A stretch of DNA of 64,000 nucleotides from an uncultured Ruminococcus sp. (GCA_900539095.1 UQAR01000002.1:8099-72098); one strand, 5' to 3'; counted from the stretch's first letter, positions 42,358-50,506 are shown. Notes: generated by a model from the sequence alone, not told the origin. Numbers and translations: made by a program.

Positions 42358-43017
42358 GTGAAATTATCAGAGCTTGACGGAATCGTTTTTGATATGGACG
42401 GCGTTATTTTTGACAGCGAGGTCATAGGGCTTGAAAGCTGGGAACGGCTGGGCAAGAAATATGGTCTTGAAAATGTTCATGAGAACGCCATGAAGTGCAT
42501 AGGCCGCAGCACGGTGGATACTATGGGTATCCTTGAGGAGGCTTACGGCGACAAGGTGTCCGTAACTGAGCTTTATGAAGAGGCTAAGGCCATTTGCAGA
42601 GAGATTATCGCAGAGCGTGGACTGCCCCTGAAAAGCGGTGCAAAGGAGCTGCTTTTTTATCTGAAAGAGCAGGGCGTGAAAGTGGGACTGGCGTCTTCCA
42701 CATCTTACAATGGCGTTATTGCGAACCTCAAGGGTGCGGGACTGCTTGATTGTTTTCAGGTCATAATCGGCGGAGATATGATAAAACATTCAAAGCCGCA
42801 GCCTGAGATATACCTGCTTGCCTGCGAAAAGCTTGGTGTTAGACCTGAGATGACCATTGCGGTGGAGGATTCGTACAACGGCATAAAGGCTGCATACAAC
42901 GCTAAGATGATACCTGTTATGGTGCCTGACCTTATAGAACCTACTGATGAGATATTGTCAATGGTGTACAAAAAAATGGACAGTCTTGACGATGTTCTCA
43001 ATTATCTGAAAAATTAG
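42358..43017 (+). CDS. HAD-superfamily hydrolase, beta-phosphoglucomutase-like
   Basis: The protein (219 aa from the GTG at 42358) has the HAD motifs: DMDG (12-15) with nucleophile Asp12 and Asp14, a helical cap, SSTSYNG as motif II, Lys in HSKPQPEIY, and VEDSYNGIKAAYNA as motif IV. It belongs with beta-phosphoglucomutases and sugar phosphatases; the substrate is undefined. The frame also opens at GTG 42346, but GAGGTG at 42343-42348 is the ribosome site for the start at 42358, nine bases on. It follows the methyltransferase gene closely and is probably cotranscribed. Confidence 0.88.
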   Translation: MKLSELDGIVFDMDGVIFDSEVIGLESWERLGKKYGLENVHENAMKCIGRSTVDTMGILEEAYGDKVSVTELYEEAKAICREIIAERGLPLKSGAKELLFYLKEQGVKVGLASSTSYNGVIANLKGAGLLDCFQVIIGGDMIKHSKPQPEIYLLACEKLGVRPEMTIAVEDSYNGIKAAYNAKMIPVMVPDLIEPTDEILSMVYKKMDSLDDVLNYLKN

Positions 43018-43029
43018 AGGAGGAAGAAT

Positions 43030-43704
43030 ATGAAGTATGAGATAAAAGGCTCGTCAGTGCCTGCGTTGGTTTGTTATCTTGAAAAAGGGGAGTCGCTTGT
43101 GACGGAGAGGGGTGCGATGAGCTGGATGTCCCCAAACCTTGCAATGACCACTGGCGGCGGCGTTGGCAACGCATTTGCGAGATTGTTTCAGGGTGAGTCG
43201 CTTTTTCAGAATACATACACGGCTCAGCACGGACGTGGCGTTATCGCTCTGACCTCAGGTTTTCCTGGTAAAATAATGGCTGTTGATGTGACGGACAACC
43301 CAATAATCGCTCAGAAACAATCATTCCTCGGCTGTGAGCCAACGGTAAAAATGGAGATGCACTTTCAGAAGAAGATAGGTGCAGGATTTTTTGGCGGCGA
43401 AGGCTTTGTTATGGAGCGTTTTTCGGGCAGCGGTATCGTTTTTTTGGAGTTTGACGGAACAGTCGTGACATACAATCTCAAGAAAGGGCAGTCTATGATA
43501 ATCGATTCAGGCTGTCTGGCTGCAATGGAGGCGACCTGCCGAATCGAGGCAAAGCGTGTAAAGGGCGTAAAGAGAATGCTTTTCAGCGGCGAAGGACTTT
43601 ATCACACCAAGGTCACAGGACCGGGCAAGATATGGCTGCAAACGATGCCGGCGGACAGTATGACTAGCTTGGCACCGGTTTATTTCAATATTGATCCTCA
43701 ATAA
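43030..43704 (+). CDS. AIM24/TIGR00266 family protein
   Basis: The 224-aa protein is built of beta strands in the AIM24 pattern. It has an ESLVTERGAMSWMSPNLAMTT opening, a GRGVIALTSGFPGKIMAVDV centre, and GSGIVFLEFDGTVVTYNL, then ends with GPGKIWLQTMPA. The family is widespread in bacteria and mitochondria with no settled biochemical role, perhaps a scaffold or lipid-associated barrel. AGGAGG precedes the ATG at 43030; it is 12 bases after the HAD gene stop, so the three genes form an operon. Confidence 0.85.
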   Translation: MKYEIKGSSVPALVCYLEKGESLVTERGAMSWMSPNLAMTTGGGVGNAFARLFQGESLFQNTYTAQHGRGVIALTSGFPGKIMAVDVTDNPIIAQKQSFLGCEPTVKMEMHFQKKIGAGFFGGEGFVMERFSGSGIVFLEFDGTVVTYNLKKGQSMIIDSGCLAAMEATCRIEAKRVKGVKRMLFSGEGLYHTKVTGPGKIWLQTMPADSMTSLAPVYFNIDPQ

Positions 43705-43717
43705 AGGCATAAAAAAA

Positions 43718-43740
43718 GCCCTCGGCTCATCACCGAGGGC
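43718..43740. terminator. Bidirectional terminator between AIM24 gene and tsf
   Basis: Arms GCCCTCGG and CCGAGGGC (8 bp, 7-base loop) with an A-run before and T-rich sequence after, serving both convergent transcripts. Confidence 0.85.
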
Positions 43741-43761
43741 CTTTATTTATATAAGCGTTAA

Positions 43762-44682
43762 TTACTTAGTCATTGCTGCAACTTCGTCAGCGAAGTTCTC
43801 TTCCTTCTTCTCAACGCCTTCGCCTCTCTCGAAACGAACGTACTCAACAACGTTGATCTTGCCGCCGAGTTTCTTAGCTACAGACTCAACGTACTTGCCA
43901 ACAGATACCTTATCGTCCTTAACGAATGCCTGCTCAAGGAGGCAGTTCTCAGAATAGTATTTGCCGATCTTACCGTCGATGATCTTGTGCTTGACCTGCT
44001 CAGGCTTGTTAGCCATCTTAGGATCTTCAGCCATCTGAGCCAGCATGATCTCTCTCTCCTTGTCAAGAGCGTCAGCAGGAACAGACTCTCTGTTGAGGTA
44101 TGCAGGATTCATGGCTGCTACCTGAAGTGCACAGTCCTTACCAGCAGCAAGGAGCTCAGCATTGTCAGCTGCAATGTCAGAATCAAGCTTTACCATAACG
44201 CCGATGCTACCTGCACCGTGAACGTAAGGAACAAGGATTCCTTCCATCCTCTTGAATCTTCTGATGACCATGTTCTCTCTGATCTTGATGAACAGATCCT
44301 GAAGTGTTTCTTCAACTGTCTTGTCACCGCCGCTGATCTTTGTTGCCTTGAGTGCGTCAACGTCAGCTGGGTTTGTTTCGATTACTGTGTCAGCTACTGC
44401 TGCAACGAATGCCTTGAACTCGTCGTTGTTAGCAGCGAAATCTGTTTCGATGTTTACTTCAAGAACGCAGCCTACGTTGCCCTTAACTACAGCTGTGCAG
44501 ATACCCTCTGCTGCAACTCTGCCGCTCTTCTTAGCCTGTGTAGCAAGTCCCTTTTCACGGAGAATTGTTACTGCCTTTTCCATATCGCCGTCAGCCTCTA
44601 CAAGAGCCTTCTTGCAGTCCATCATGCCAACGCCTGTTGCTGTCATAAGTTCTTTGATCTCTGCTACGGATACCTTACCCAT
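43762..44682 (-). CDS. tsf: Translation elongation factor Ts
   Basis: The 306-aa factor regenerates EF-Tu-GTP. The UBA-like N-terminus reads ELMTATGVGMMDCKKALVEADGD (with the T-G-A/V-G-M-M-D-C-K-K-A-L hallmark), and VNIETDFAANND matches the conserved core dimerisation motif. Codon use is strongly biased toward a few codons, as expected of a highly expressed gene. It is downstream of rpsB on the same strand, the near-universal order, separated by 75 bases that include a hairpin. Confidence 0.98.
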   Translation of the reverse strand: MGKVSVAEIKELMTATGVGMMDCKKALVEADGDMEKAVTILREKGLATQAKKSGRVAAEGICTAVVKGNVGCVLEVNIETDFAANNDEFKAFVAAVADTVIETNPADVDALKATKISGGDKTVEETLQDLFIKIRENMVIRRFKRMEGILVPYVHGAGSIGVMVKLDSDIAADNAELLAAGKDCALQVAAMNPAYLNRESVPADALDKEREIMLAQMAEDPKMANKPEQVKHKIIDGKIGKYYSENCLLEQAFVKDDKVSVGKYVESVAKKLGGKINVVEYVRFERGEGVEKKEENFADEVAAMTK

Positions 44683-44713
44683 TTTTATTCCTCCTAATGT
44701 GTTATATCGAAAT

Positions 44714-44744
44714 AGGCAGACAAATATATTATAAATGCCTGCCT
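44714..44744 (-). promoter_or_regulatory. Stem-loop in the rpsB-tsf spacer
   Basis: On the minus strand AGGCAG and CTGCCT pair, extended by a G-T and CA/TG, around an A/T-rich loop. No T-tract follows. It may adjust tsf levels relative to rpsB by mRNA processing or partial termination. Confidence 0.5.
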
Positions 44745-44757
44745 GAAATTTCAGCTA

Positions 44758-45501
44758 TTATTCAGCAGCCTCGTCAGCCTCTTCAACCTTCTCTGCCTCT
44801 TCAGCGGACTCAGCGTCCTCGCCCTGTCTGCCCTCGATGATAGCGTTAGCCATGCAGCCAGCGATAAGCTTTACTGCTCTGATAGCGTCGTCGTTACCAG
44901 GGATAACATAATCAACATCATCAGGATCACAGTTTGTGTCAACGATAGCTACTACAGGGATACCAAGTTTCTTAGCCTCTGCTACAGCGATCTTTTCCTT
45001 TCTTGGGTCAACTACGAAAAGTGCTCCAGGAAGTTTCTTCATGTTCTTGATACCGCCCATGAACTTCTCGAGCTTATCTATCTCAAGCTTAAGCTTAACA
45101 ACTTCCTTCTTAGGAAGAAGATCGAAAGTACCGTCGTTCTCCATTGTGTGGAGCTGCTCAAGTCTCTTGATTCTCTGCTGGATAGTCTTGAAGTTTGTCA
45201 TCATACCGCCGAGCCATCTTGCATTTACATAATGTGCATTAGCTCTCAGTGCCTCTTCCTTAATGGAATCGCCAGCCTGTTTCTTTGTACCTACGAAAAG
45301 TACCTCTTCGCCGTTAGCTGAGATGTCACGGATGAACATATAAGCCTCTTCAAGTTTCTTTACAGTCTTCTGAAGATCGATGATGTAAATTCCGTTTCTT
45401 TCTGTGAAAATGTATGGAGCCATTTTAGGGTTCCATCTTCTTGTCTGGTGACCAAAGTGTACGCCAGCCTCAAGAAGCTGCTTCATTGATACTACTCCCA
45501 T
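44758..45501 (-). CDS. rpsB: 30S ribosomal protein S2
   Basis: The 247-aa protein contains the S2 hallmarks: [73 protein letters not shown], and the [14 protein letters not shown] segment. An acidic tail ([20 protein letters not shown]) follows. Codon use is that of a highly expressed gene. It is the first gene of an rpsB-tsf operon, with a strong promoter and a structured leader upstream. Confidence 0.98.
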   Translation of the reverse strand: MGVVSMKQLLEAGVHFGHQTRRWNPKMAPYIFTERNGIYIIDLQKTVKKLEEAYMFIRDISANGEEVLFVGTKKQAGDSIKEEALRANAHYVNARWLGGMMTNFKTIQQRIKRLEQLHTMENDGTFDLLPKKEVVKLKLEIDKLEKFMGGIKNMKKLPGALFVVDPRKEKIAVAEAKKLGIPVVAIVDTNCDPDDVDYVIPGNDDAIRAVKLIAGCMANAIIEGRQGEDAESAEEAEKVEEADEAAE

Positions 45502-45558
45502 TGTAGTAACCTCCTGTTTGGTTTTAGATTTCTGCTTTCGCAGATGTTTTTATCCTCC

Positions 45559-45616
45559 GGACGGTTTTACTTGCTTTCACCTGCTTTGCGGCAGGACCAA
45601 CGGCAAAAACCTGTCC
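45559..45616 (-). ncRNA. Structured rpsB leader, candidate S2 autoregulatory RNA
   Basis: In the roughly 126-base leader, GGAC-A-GGTTTT pairs with AAAACC-GTCC (10 bp with one bulged A). The closed region contains a second hairpin, CCTGC/GCAGG with a 6-base loop. The arms flank conserved-looking loops, and no T-tract follows, so this is more like a protein-binding leader than a terminator. Ribosomal S2 leaders are known in several bacterial groups; correspondence to a described leader class was not tested. Confidence 0.55.
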
Positions 45617-45633
45617 GTGCGAATTGCTTTAAT

Positions 45634-45662
45634 ATTATATCATATTTTCTCTCTCATTTCAA
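45634..45662 (-). promoter_or_regulatory. Promoter of rpsB-tsf
   Basis: On the minus strand TTGAAA (45657-45662), 17-base spacer and TATAAT (45634-45639). Confidence 0.85.
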
Positions 45663-45676
45663 GAGTTTATGACACA

Positions 45677-45967
45677 TTATTTCAACAAATTTTCAACTTT
45701 CACAGTCCTGCTCTTTGTGCACACTGCACTATCGCTGAACCTGACGAGAATAGTGTCCTCGCCGATAAGCTCGATATCCGAGCATTTTATGATGATATCC
45801 TCATCTCTGCCCATAATACCGAAAGCCCTTGGCTTGCCGTAGACTATGAGCGACACTATATTTGCTCCCTGAGTGTCCATTTCGATATCGTCAACATAGC
45901 CAATTTTCAGTCCTGTTCGCATATTCACGACTTCCTTGTTCCTAAGACTAGAAAAGCTGCATATCAT
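45677..45967 (-). CDS. YlmC/YmxH family PRC-barrel sporulation protein
   Basis: The protein of 96 aa is a PRC-barrel of the YlmC/YmxH type: MICSFSSLRNKEVVNMRTGLKIGYVDDIEMD, then IVSLIVYGKPRAFGIMGRDEDIII. YlmC-like genes sit beside sigG in many spore-formers, as here, but the biochemical role is unknown. The frame is open eight codons further up, but AGGGGGCGAG is correctly spaced for the ATG at 45967. It is read away from the Spo0A-like gene on the same strand. Confidence 0.85.
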   Translation of the reverse strand: MICSFSSLRNKEVVNMRTGLKIGYVDDIEMDTQGANIVSLIVYGKPRAFGIMGRDEDIIIKCSDIELIGEDTILVRFSDSAVCTKSRTVKVENLLK

Positions 45968-46033
45968 GATCTCGCCCCCTAAAAAATGCATACCCTTATG
46001 TTTTATATAAGAGTATGCAGGGAAAAGACTGTC

Positions 46034-46822
46034 CTATGTATCTTTATTGTTTTTACTTTTATAATAAAGCTCCAGCGGGTCGTTGTATAAGTGCCTGATA
46101 TATGACGCTATTGTGTTTATATACACCGTGTTGGTAGGCTTTGTGCCGGAGTAAAGGCAGTTTTTGAAAAGCATCTGCTTGTCTGCCTTTTTCATTTTCT
46201 CCCAGCCTGATACTATGGCACTTCTTGTGGAACGCTCTATGGCTGCGATATTTTTGCCATACTGATTTTTCACATCATTGTAAAGCTCATTTATCTGTAT
46301 CTTCTGACAGCTGTATTTGAATATCAGCAGGAATATCATGTAGTAAATATAATCATAGCCTGTGTGCTTGCGGCTTATGCCTGTGGTACTGATTATGCCG
46401 TGTATCTCTTTTGATATGGTCTGTCTGAGTATCTCAGGCTCTACAGGTATGTGCCTCAGTCGGTCTATCATGTAATGGCTGACGTTTGCGGCGTCATATG
46501 GCATTAGAATGTGCAGGATATCATCATAATCAAGGAGTATCCTGATAGTTTCAGCGTCATCATAAGCGTAGATGTTATAAATGATAGGGCGGATATTGTC
46601 GGCGTGTATCTTTTCACGGAAGGACAGCAGCTTTTTATATCCTATTCGGCAGCAGTCCACCACTATAACGTCGGGAGTATACTTTACTGCACCTATCTCA
46701 AGCTCTATCTCAGAATCACCGCACACATGGACGTTCGCACCGTTTCGTGTAAGCTCCTCGGTCAACAGCTTGTGCTGACCGTCATATGACTCGGATATAA
46801 GCACCGAATATTCAGTCAGCAT
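46034..46822 (-). CDS. Spo0A-like response regulator with degenerate receiver domain
   Basis: From the ATG at 46822 (GGGAG nine bases upstream; the frame extends 34 codons further without a ribosome site) the protein has 262 aa. The C-terminal 110 residues resemble the Spo0A DNA-binding domain: ISRKHTGYDYIYYMIFLLI, then the recognition helix region AAIERSTRSAIVSGWEKM and a KPTNTVYINTIASYI end, matching the Spo0A SRVERAIRHAIEVAW and KPTNSEFI segments. The N-terminal receiver has the right length and keeps an Asp at the phosphorylation position (Asp56 in VIVVDCCRI). The acidic pair is Glu11/Ser12 instead of Asp-Asp, and the conserved Lys is Met107 (ILMPYD). Normal phosphorelay control is therefore unlikely. 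A perfect Spo0A box lies upstream. Confidence 0.82.
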   Translation of the reverse strand: MLTEYSVLISESYDGQHKLLTEELTRNGANVHVCGDSEIELEIGAVKYTPDVIVVDCCRIGYKKLLSFREKIHADNIRPIIYNIYAYDDAETIRILLDYDDILHILMPYDAANVSHYMIDRLRHIPVEPEILRQTISKEIHGIISTTGISRKHTGYDYIYYMIFLLIFKYSCQKIQINELYNDVKNQYGKNIAAIERSTRSAIVSGWEKMKKADKQMLFKNCLYSGTKPTNTVYINTIASYIRHLYNDPLELYYKSKNNKDT

Positions 46823-46871
46823 ACCTTTCAGCTCCCTTATGACGATTTGACATAATAATGCCACTGTACTT

Positions 46872-46900
46872 ATTATATCAAATTTACCGTCATCAAGCAA
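46872..46900 (-). promoter_or_regulatory. Promoter of the Spo0A-like gene
   Basis: On the minus strand TTGCTT (46895-46900), 17-base spacer and TATAAT (46872-46877), about 50 bases before the ATG. Confidence 0.65.
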
Positions 46901-46979
46901 CGTTATTGCTGCATTATTAATCAAATTGTTTCAAAATATTGCCTACTTTGTTATAATAACCGCTAATAAAATTCATAAA

Positions 46980-46986
46980 TGTCGAA
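46980..46986. promoter_or_regulatory. Perfect Spo0A-box core
   Basis: TGTCGAA at 46980-46986 matches the Spo0A-box core exactly. It lies about 80 bases upstream of the Spo0A-like gene's -35, in the gap after sigG. A 7-base match can occur by chance, so position is the main support. Confidence 0.4.
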
Positions 46987-47003
46987 TTAACATATTATGT
47001 TAT

Positions 47004-47774
47004 CTATATACTTTTCTTGATATGCTCAAGAGCACCCTTTTCAAGCCTTGATACCTGAGCCTGAGAGATGCCGATATTTTTAGCGACCTCCACCTGAGTT
47101 TGTCCCTTGAAAAACCGCAGGAAAAGTATGTTCCGCTCACGGGGCTGCAATTCGCTCATTGCCTCTTTTAGGGATAGCTCTTCAAGCCAGCTTTTGTCGT
47201 CGCAGTTGTCGCTCACCTGATCCAGCACATACAGTGCGTCTCCGTTGTCTGAATACACCGGCTCGTAAAGTGAAACAGGGTCGGTGATAGCCTCCAGTGC
47301 GATGACAACCTGACTGGGCTTTTCGGTGATAGTGCTCGCTATCTGCTCAACGGTTGGTTCTTTCTGATTTTCGCAGATAAGCTGCTCTTTCGCCTGCATG
47401 GCTTTGTAGGCAAGGTCACGGAGAGAACGGCTCACACGCATGGGCTGAAAATCACGGAGAAATCTTCTCAGCTCGCCTGCTATCATGGGCACTGCATAGG
47501 TGGAAAACTTCACGTCAAGAGAGGTGTCGAAATTATCTATCGCCTTGATAAGTCCCACAACGCCCACCTGAAAAAGGTCGTCAGGGGAGTCGCAGCGGCT
47601 AACAAACTTCTGCAAAACGCTGAGCACAAGTCTGAGGTTACCGTTTATAAGCTCTTCACGGGCTTTTTTGTCGCCTGCATGGGCTTTTTTCAAAAGCTCC
47701 AGCTTTTCAGACTCTTTCAGTGTTTTAAGCTCGTTGGTGTTCACGCCGCTTATCTCAACTTTATTATACTGCAT
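47004..47774 (-). CDS. sigG: RNA polymerase forespore sigma factor SigG
   Basis: The 256-aa sigma-70 family factor matches SigG through its length. The N-terminus MQYNKVEISGVNTNELKTL fits the SigG NKVEICGVDT opening. Regions 2 (NLRLVLSVLQKFVSRCDSPDDLFQVGVVGLIKAIDNFD), 3 (FQPMRVSRSLRDLAYKAMQAKE) and 4 (QVEVAKNIGISQAQVSRLEK) are all present. SigG directs late forespore transcription. CAGGAG precedes the ATG. A sigma-F/G-like promoter is upstream. sigE is present about 3.6 kb away, but separated from sigG by other genes, unlike the sigE-sigG pair of Bacillus. Confidence 0.96.
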   Translation of the reverse strand: MQYNKVEISGVNTNELKTLKESEKLELLKKAHAGDKKAREELINGNLRLVLSVLQKFVSRCDSPDDLFQVGVVGLIKAIDNFDTSLDVKFSTYAVPMIAGELRRFLRDFQPMRVSRSLRDLAYKAMQAKEQLICENQKEPTVEQIASTITEKPSQVVIALEAITDPVSLYEPVYSDNGDALYVLDQVSDNCDDKSWLEELSLKEAMSELQPRERNILFLRFFKGQTQVEVAKNIGISQAQVSRLEKGALEHIKKSI

Positions 47775-47820
47775 TGTACGCTCCTGTTTAAAGCAGCATT
47801 TTATGCCGCCGTGATAATAT

Positions 47821-47849
47821 AATTATTACCTTTCAAACAGGAACTATAC
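47821..47849 (-). promoter_or_regulatory. Sigma-F/G-like promoter of sigG
   Basis: On the minus strand GTATA (47845-47849) is followed after 14 bases by GGTAATAATT (47821-47830), close to the sigma-F consensus GYATA-N15-GGnnAnAHTR with one base shorter spacing and a final T. No sigma-A -10 element is better placed. Confidence 0.5.
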
Positions 47850-47875
47850 AGATATATTTCAGGAAAATCTCACCA

Positions 47876-47906
47876 TAAAAAATGCAGAGCCTTGTGACTC
47901 TGCATT
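47876..47906 (-). terminator. Terminator of the NAGPA/small-membrane-protein operon
   Basis: On the minus strand arms AATGCAGAG and CTCTGCATT (9 bp, 8-base loop) are followed by TTTTAT. Confidence 0.85.
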
Positions 47907-47910
47907 CGTG

Positions 47911-48120
47911 TTATTCTTTTCTGTCGCTCTTTCGCTGATAATACACCGCAAGGATAGCCGTAATTATCGCCGATATACAAAACGCAAGCAGCAGCTTGTT
48001 TGATATCTTGCGGTTGATGAAATTCATTGTAGGGTTCAGTATATCCAGTATCCAGAACACAATGAACATTCCCGCAAGTATTATTGTAACATGAGGAAGT
48101 ATCTTGCTTAGTCTTTTCAT
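47911..48120 (-). CDS. Small two-helix membrane protein
   Basis: The family is not recognised. The 69-aa protein has two hydrophobic helices (about 9-27 and 43-60) and a basic, Lys/Arg-rich C-terminus. It starts with an ATG behind GGAGGACAGCA and overlaps the preceding NAGPA gene by four bases (ATGA), so it is cotranslated with it. It may assist the NAGPA or GT2-GtrA proteins in the membrane; this is inferred from position. Confidence 0.65.
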   Translation of the reverse strand: MKRLSKILPHVTIILAGMFIVFWILDILNPTMNFINRKISNKLLLAFCISAIITAILAVYYQRKSDRKE

Positions 48121-49241
48121 TGCTGTCCTCCTATATAGATAATGTCGCTGAGGTCACGTCCGCCACCGTCAGGGGCGTTCACGATCTGACCTCCAAAATA
48201 CATCATTGCCGACTTTCCGCCGTCAAGGTTGAATGCAGTCATGCAGCCCTCATCGCTCATGATAGCGGCAAGTTCGCTGAGCGTTGCACCCTTTGAGTAG
48301 CCCTCATCTCTGCCGTCAACGGTCACGAAAATATAGTGACCTGCCGATACGCAGCCTACAGCCGAACGTGGATTTGAGCTGTTGAGGTATTTTGTGGTAT
48401 TGAACGTTTCCATTACGTTGCCGTTTCCGTCAAGAAGTGCTGGGCCGAAGTTCCAAGCCTGCCATGCACCCTTTGCGATAACGGTGTCGCTGTCATATTC
48501 AGACGGTGAGTAGGTCTGCATAGTTCCGTCTGTGAACAGAACGCACACGTCTGCGTCATTGATATCGTCACGGTACTTGACGCCGTTCCTTATTACTATG
48601 CTGCGTTCGGAGTTGCCGTAGAAGTCGCCGTTTATGGCAAAAATTGCGTTGTTCTCTACAGCCATGTTGTAAACGGAATCCTTTATGTTCTTGCCAAAAT
48701 CGCCGTCAGCAAATGCCGATCTTATCTCGCTTGCACTTGTTACATAAACGTCAGCCACAAAGTATGTTATCTTGTCGCTGCCCTCGCCAACAGACTTTTT
48801 ATACACTGTTACCTGAGCCTTGTCCGTTGAGGCTGAGCCAAGTTCTTCTGAGGTTATGGCAGCGTTCGTTATGCTGCTTATGGCGTTCTGGTCTGAACGG
48901 TAGTCTGCGGTATCCTGATTGCCCCAGTTCCTGCGTTCGGTCTGTTCGGTACGCAGGGTAGTGGTAGCAGTTTCAGTTTGCGGAGCGGTGGTAACAGCAG
49001 GCTGGCTGTCCGACTGAGATGCGGAGGTGTTTTCCGCCTTTGAACTGTCTGTGGAATTAGGCAGTGTAAAGCTGCCCTCAGCGGAGCTGTCTGCCGTTGC
49101 TACCACTTCGCCCTTTATTCCTGAGCTTTGTGGCATAACGTAGTCAAACAGCATGAAAACGCCTATGGCTGCCGCCGTGAGCAGGACGTCAGTTATCACC
49201 ATTGCCCACACAGGCATAGGCTTTTTGGTCTTATTTGTCAA
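48117..49241 (-). CDS. Membrane-anchored phosphodiester glycosidase (NAGPA domain)
   Basis: The 374-aa protein has one N-terminal transmembrane helix (about 11-30), a Ser/Thr/Gln-rich extracellular linker to about 130, and a C-terminal NAGPA domain (about 150-374). The motifs include AINGDFYG, NPRSAVGCVSAGHYIFVTVDGR and the hallmark AFNLDGGKSAMMYFGG. Such domains remove GlcNAc from phosphodiesters on teichoic acids or similar polymers outside the cell. It is cotranscribed with a GT2-GtrA glycosyltransferase upstream (11-base overlap), suggesting the pair adds and trims a cell-wall sugar. Confidence 0.87.
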   Translation of the reverse strand: MTNKTKKPMPVWAMVITDVLLTAAAIGVFMLFDYVMPQSSGIKGEVVATADSSAEGSFTLPNSTDSSKAENTSASQSDSQPAVTTAPQTETATTTLRTEQTERRNWGNQDTADYRSDQNAISSITNAAITSEELGSASTDKAQVTVYKKSVGEGSDKITYFVADVYVTSASEIRSAFADGDFGKNIKDSVYNMAVENNAIFAINGDFYGNSERSIVIRNGVKYRDDINDADVCVLFTDGTMQTYSPSEYDSDTVIAKGAWQAWNFGPALLDGNGNVMETFNTTKYLNSSNPRSAVGCVSAGHYIFVTVDGRDEGYSKGATLSELAAIMSDEGCMTAFNLDGGKSAMMYFGGQIVNAPDGGGRDLSDIIYIGGQQ

Positions 49242-50277
49242 TTTTACTTTCCCTCTTTCTGAAAACGAAACTCTTTTGTGCCGCCCAGCTTATAAAGAAC
49301 AGCAACACTTCAATAAGTATCTTGCTGATATATTTATTGTGTATCAGATATCTGACGCACAGTTCAAGCAGTATTGTATTTGCGGTGAGTATGCAGCCTG
49401 CCAGCAGAAAATATTTTGCGGCGGTCTTTGCGATGCTCTCCTTATTTTTAAAGACAAACTTCTTGTTCATGGAAAAATTGAAACAGGAGCTTATCACTCT
49501 TGCACAGATGTTTGAGAACACCACGCTGCCGCTTATCATTGCGAAAATGCTGTATAAGATGTAATCCACGCAAAAGCTCAGCAGGGAAGAGCAGGAGAAT
49601 TTCAGGATATCTTTGTATATCCGCCATGAGTCCTTGATAGGGTTGAAATGTGAGGACTCGTTCTTTCCAAGATAGACCGTTTCTATAGGCAATTCGCAGA
49701 ACTTTATGCCCTCTCTTGCACACTCAAGGAGCATATTCATCTCAAACTCGTATCTGTCGCCGCTGACGGAGAGCATGAACGGGATAAGCTTTGACGAAAA
49801 GCCACGCAGTCCTGTCTGAGTGTCGCTGACTTTGACCCCTGCGGCAAAGGAGAACACGAATTTTGTGATGTTGTTTCCGAATTTGCTGCGAAACGGGATT
49901 TTTCCCGTAAATCTGCGGCAGCCCATAACAAGCTCGTCAGGGGAGCTTTTCAACGCCTCGGCAACTCTTATGATATCCTCGACTTTGTGCTGACCGTCTG
50001 CGTCCGCAATGACGATGCCAACGGTGTCGCTCTCATTTTTGCTTATGTATTCAAGAGCAGTTTTTATGCCTCTGCCCTTGCCCTTGTTCACTTCATGGGT
50101 GAGCACTGTGGCTTTCTTTTCTGCCTCTTTGAACAGCGGCAGCTTGTCCTTGCTGCTGCCGTCATTTATGACAACAATATGAAAATCTGTTAATGAAGAT
50201 ATATCGTCAATAACTGCCAGCATTTTTTCGTCAGGCTCATAAGCGGGTATGACCGCATAAAATCTTTCTATCGCCAA
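49231..50277 (-). CDS. Family 2 glycosyltransferase fused to GtrA-like membrane domain
   Basis: The 348-aa protein starts with a GT2 domain (about 1-200: FYAVIPAYEPDEKMLAVIDD, HIVVINDGSSKD, IADADGQHK with the D-x-D, and TQTGLRGFS), similar to dolichol- or undecaprenyl-phosphate sugar synthases. The C-terminal 130 residues contain four hydrophobic helices of the GtrA flippase type. It probably makes and flips a polyprenyl-phosphate sugar. The frame is open from ATG 50307, but AAAGGAG is spaced 8 bases before the TTG at 50277, giving MAIERFYAVIP, so that start is chosen. Confidence 0.87.
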   Translation of the reverse strand: MAIERFYAVIPAYEPDEKMLAVIDDISSLTDFHIVVINDGSSKDKLPLFKEAEKKATVLTHEVNKGKGRGIKTALEYISKNESDTVGIVIADADGQHKVEDIIRVAEALKSSPDELVMGCRRFTGKIPFRSKFGNNITKFVFSFAAGVKVSDTQTGLRGFSSKLIPFMLSVSGDRYEFEMNMLLECAREGIKFCELPIETVYLGKNESSHFNPIKDSWRIYKDILKFSCSSLLSFCVDYILYSIFAMISGSVVFSNICARVISSCFNFSMNKKFVFKNKESIAKTAAKYFLLAGCILTANTILLELCVRYLIHNKYISKILIEVLLFFISWAAQKSFVFRKRESKIDK

Positions 50278-50322
50278 GATATCTTCTCCTTTCCTGAAAG
50301 CTTTCATTTATCGTATGGTCTA

Positions 50323-50351
50323 AGTATATCACATAACCCTTAAAAATACAA
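50323..50351 (-). promoter_or_regulatory. Promoter of the GT2-NAGPA operon
   Basis: On the minus strand TTGTAT (50346-50351), 17-base spacer and TATACT (50323-50328). Confidence 0.65.
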
Positions 50352-50422
50352 TAAATGTGCAAAATATTTTATAGACAGTTTATAGAGATACTTTGGCTAG
50401 AAGTGTAATTGTGTCTGCATTA

Positions 50423-50451
50423 TTGACAAATTGATGAAAATGTCGTATAAT
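50423..50451 (+). promoter_or_regulatory. Promoter of the SnoaL-LytTR gene
   Basis: TTGACA (50423-50428), 17-base spacer and TATAAT (50446-50451); a consensus promoter about 55 bases before the ATG. Confidence 0.88.
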
Positions 50452-50506
50452 AGTATATATCACATAAAATGTACTAATAAATTCTGCAAACGGAGGAGTA
50501 GATTTC

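Noticed and set aside
43987..44697. 236-codon plus-strand frame opposite tsf
   Set aside because: tsf has strong codon bias and universal motifs; the opposite frame is a by-product of that bias.
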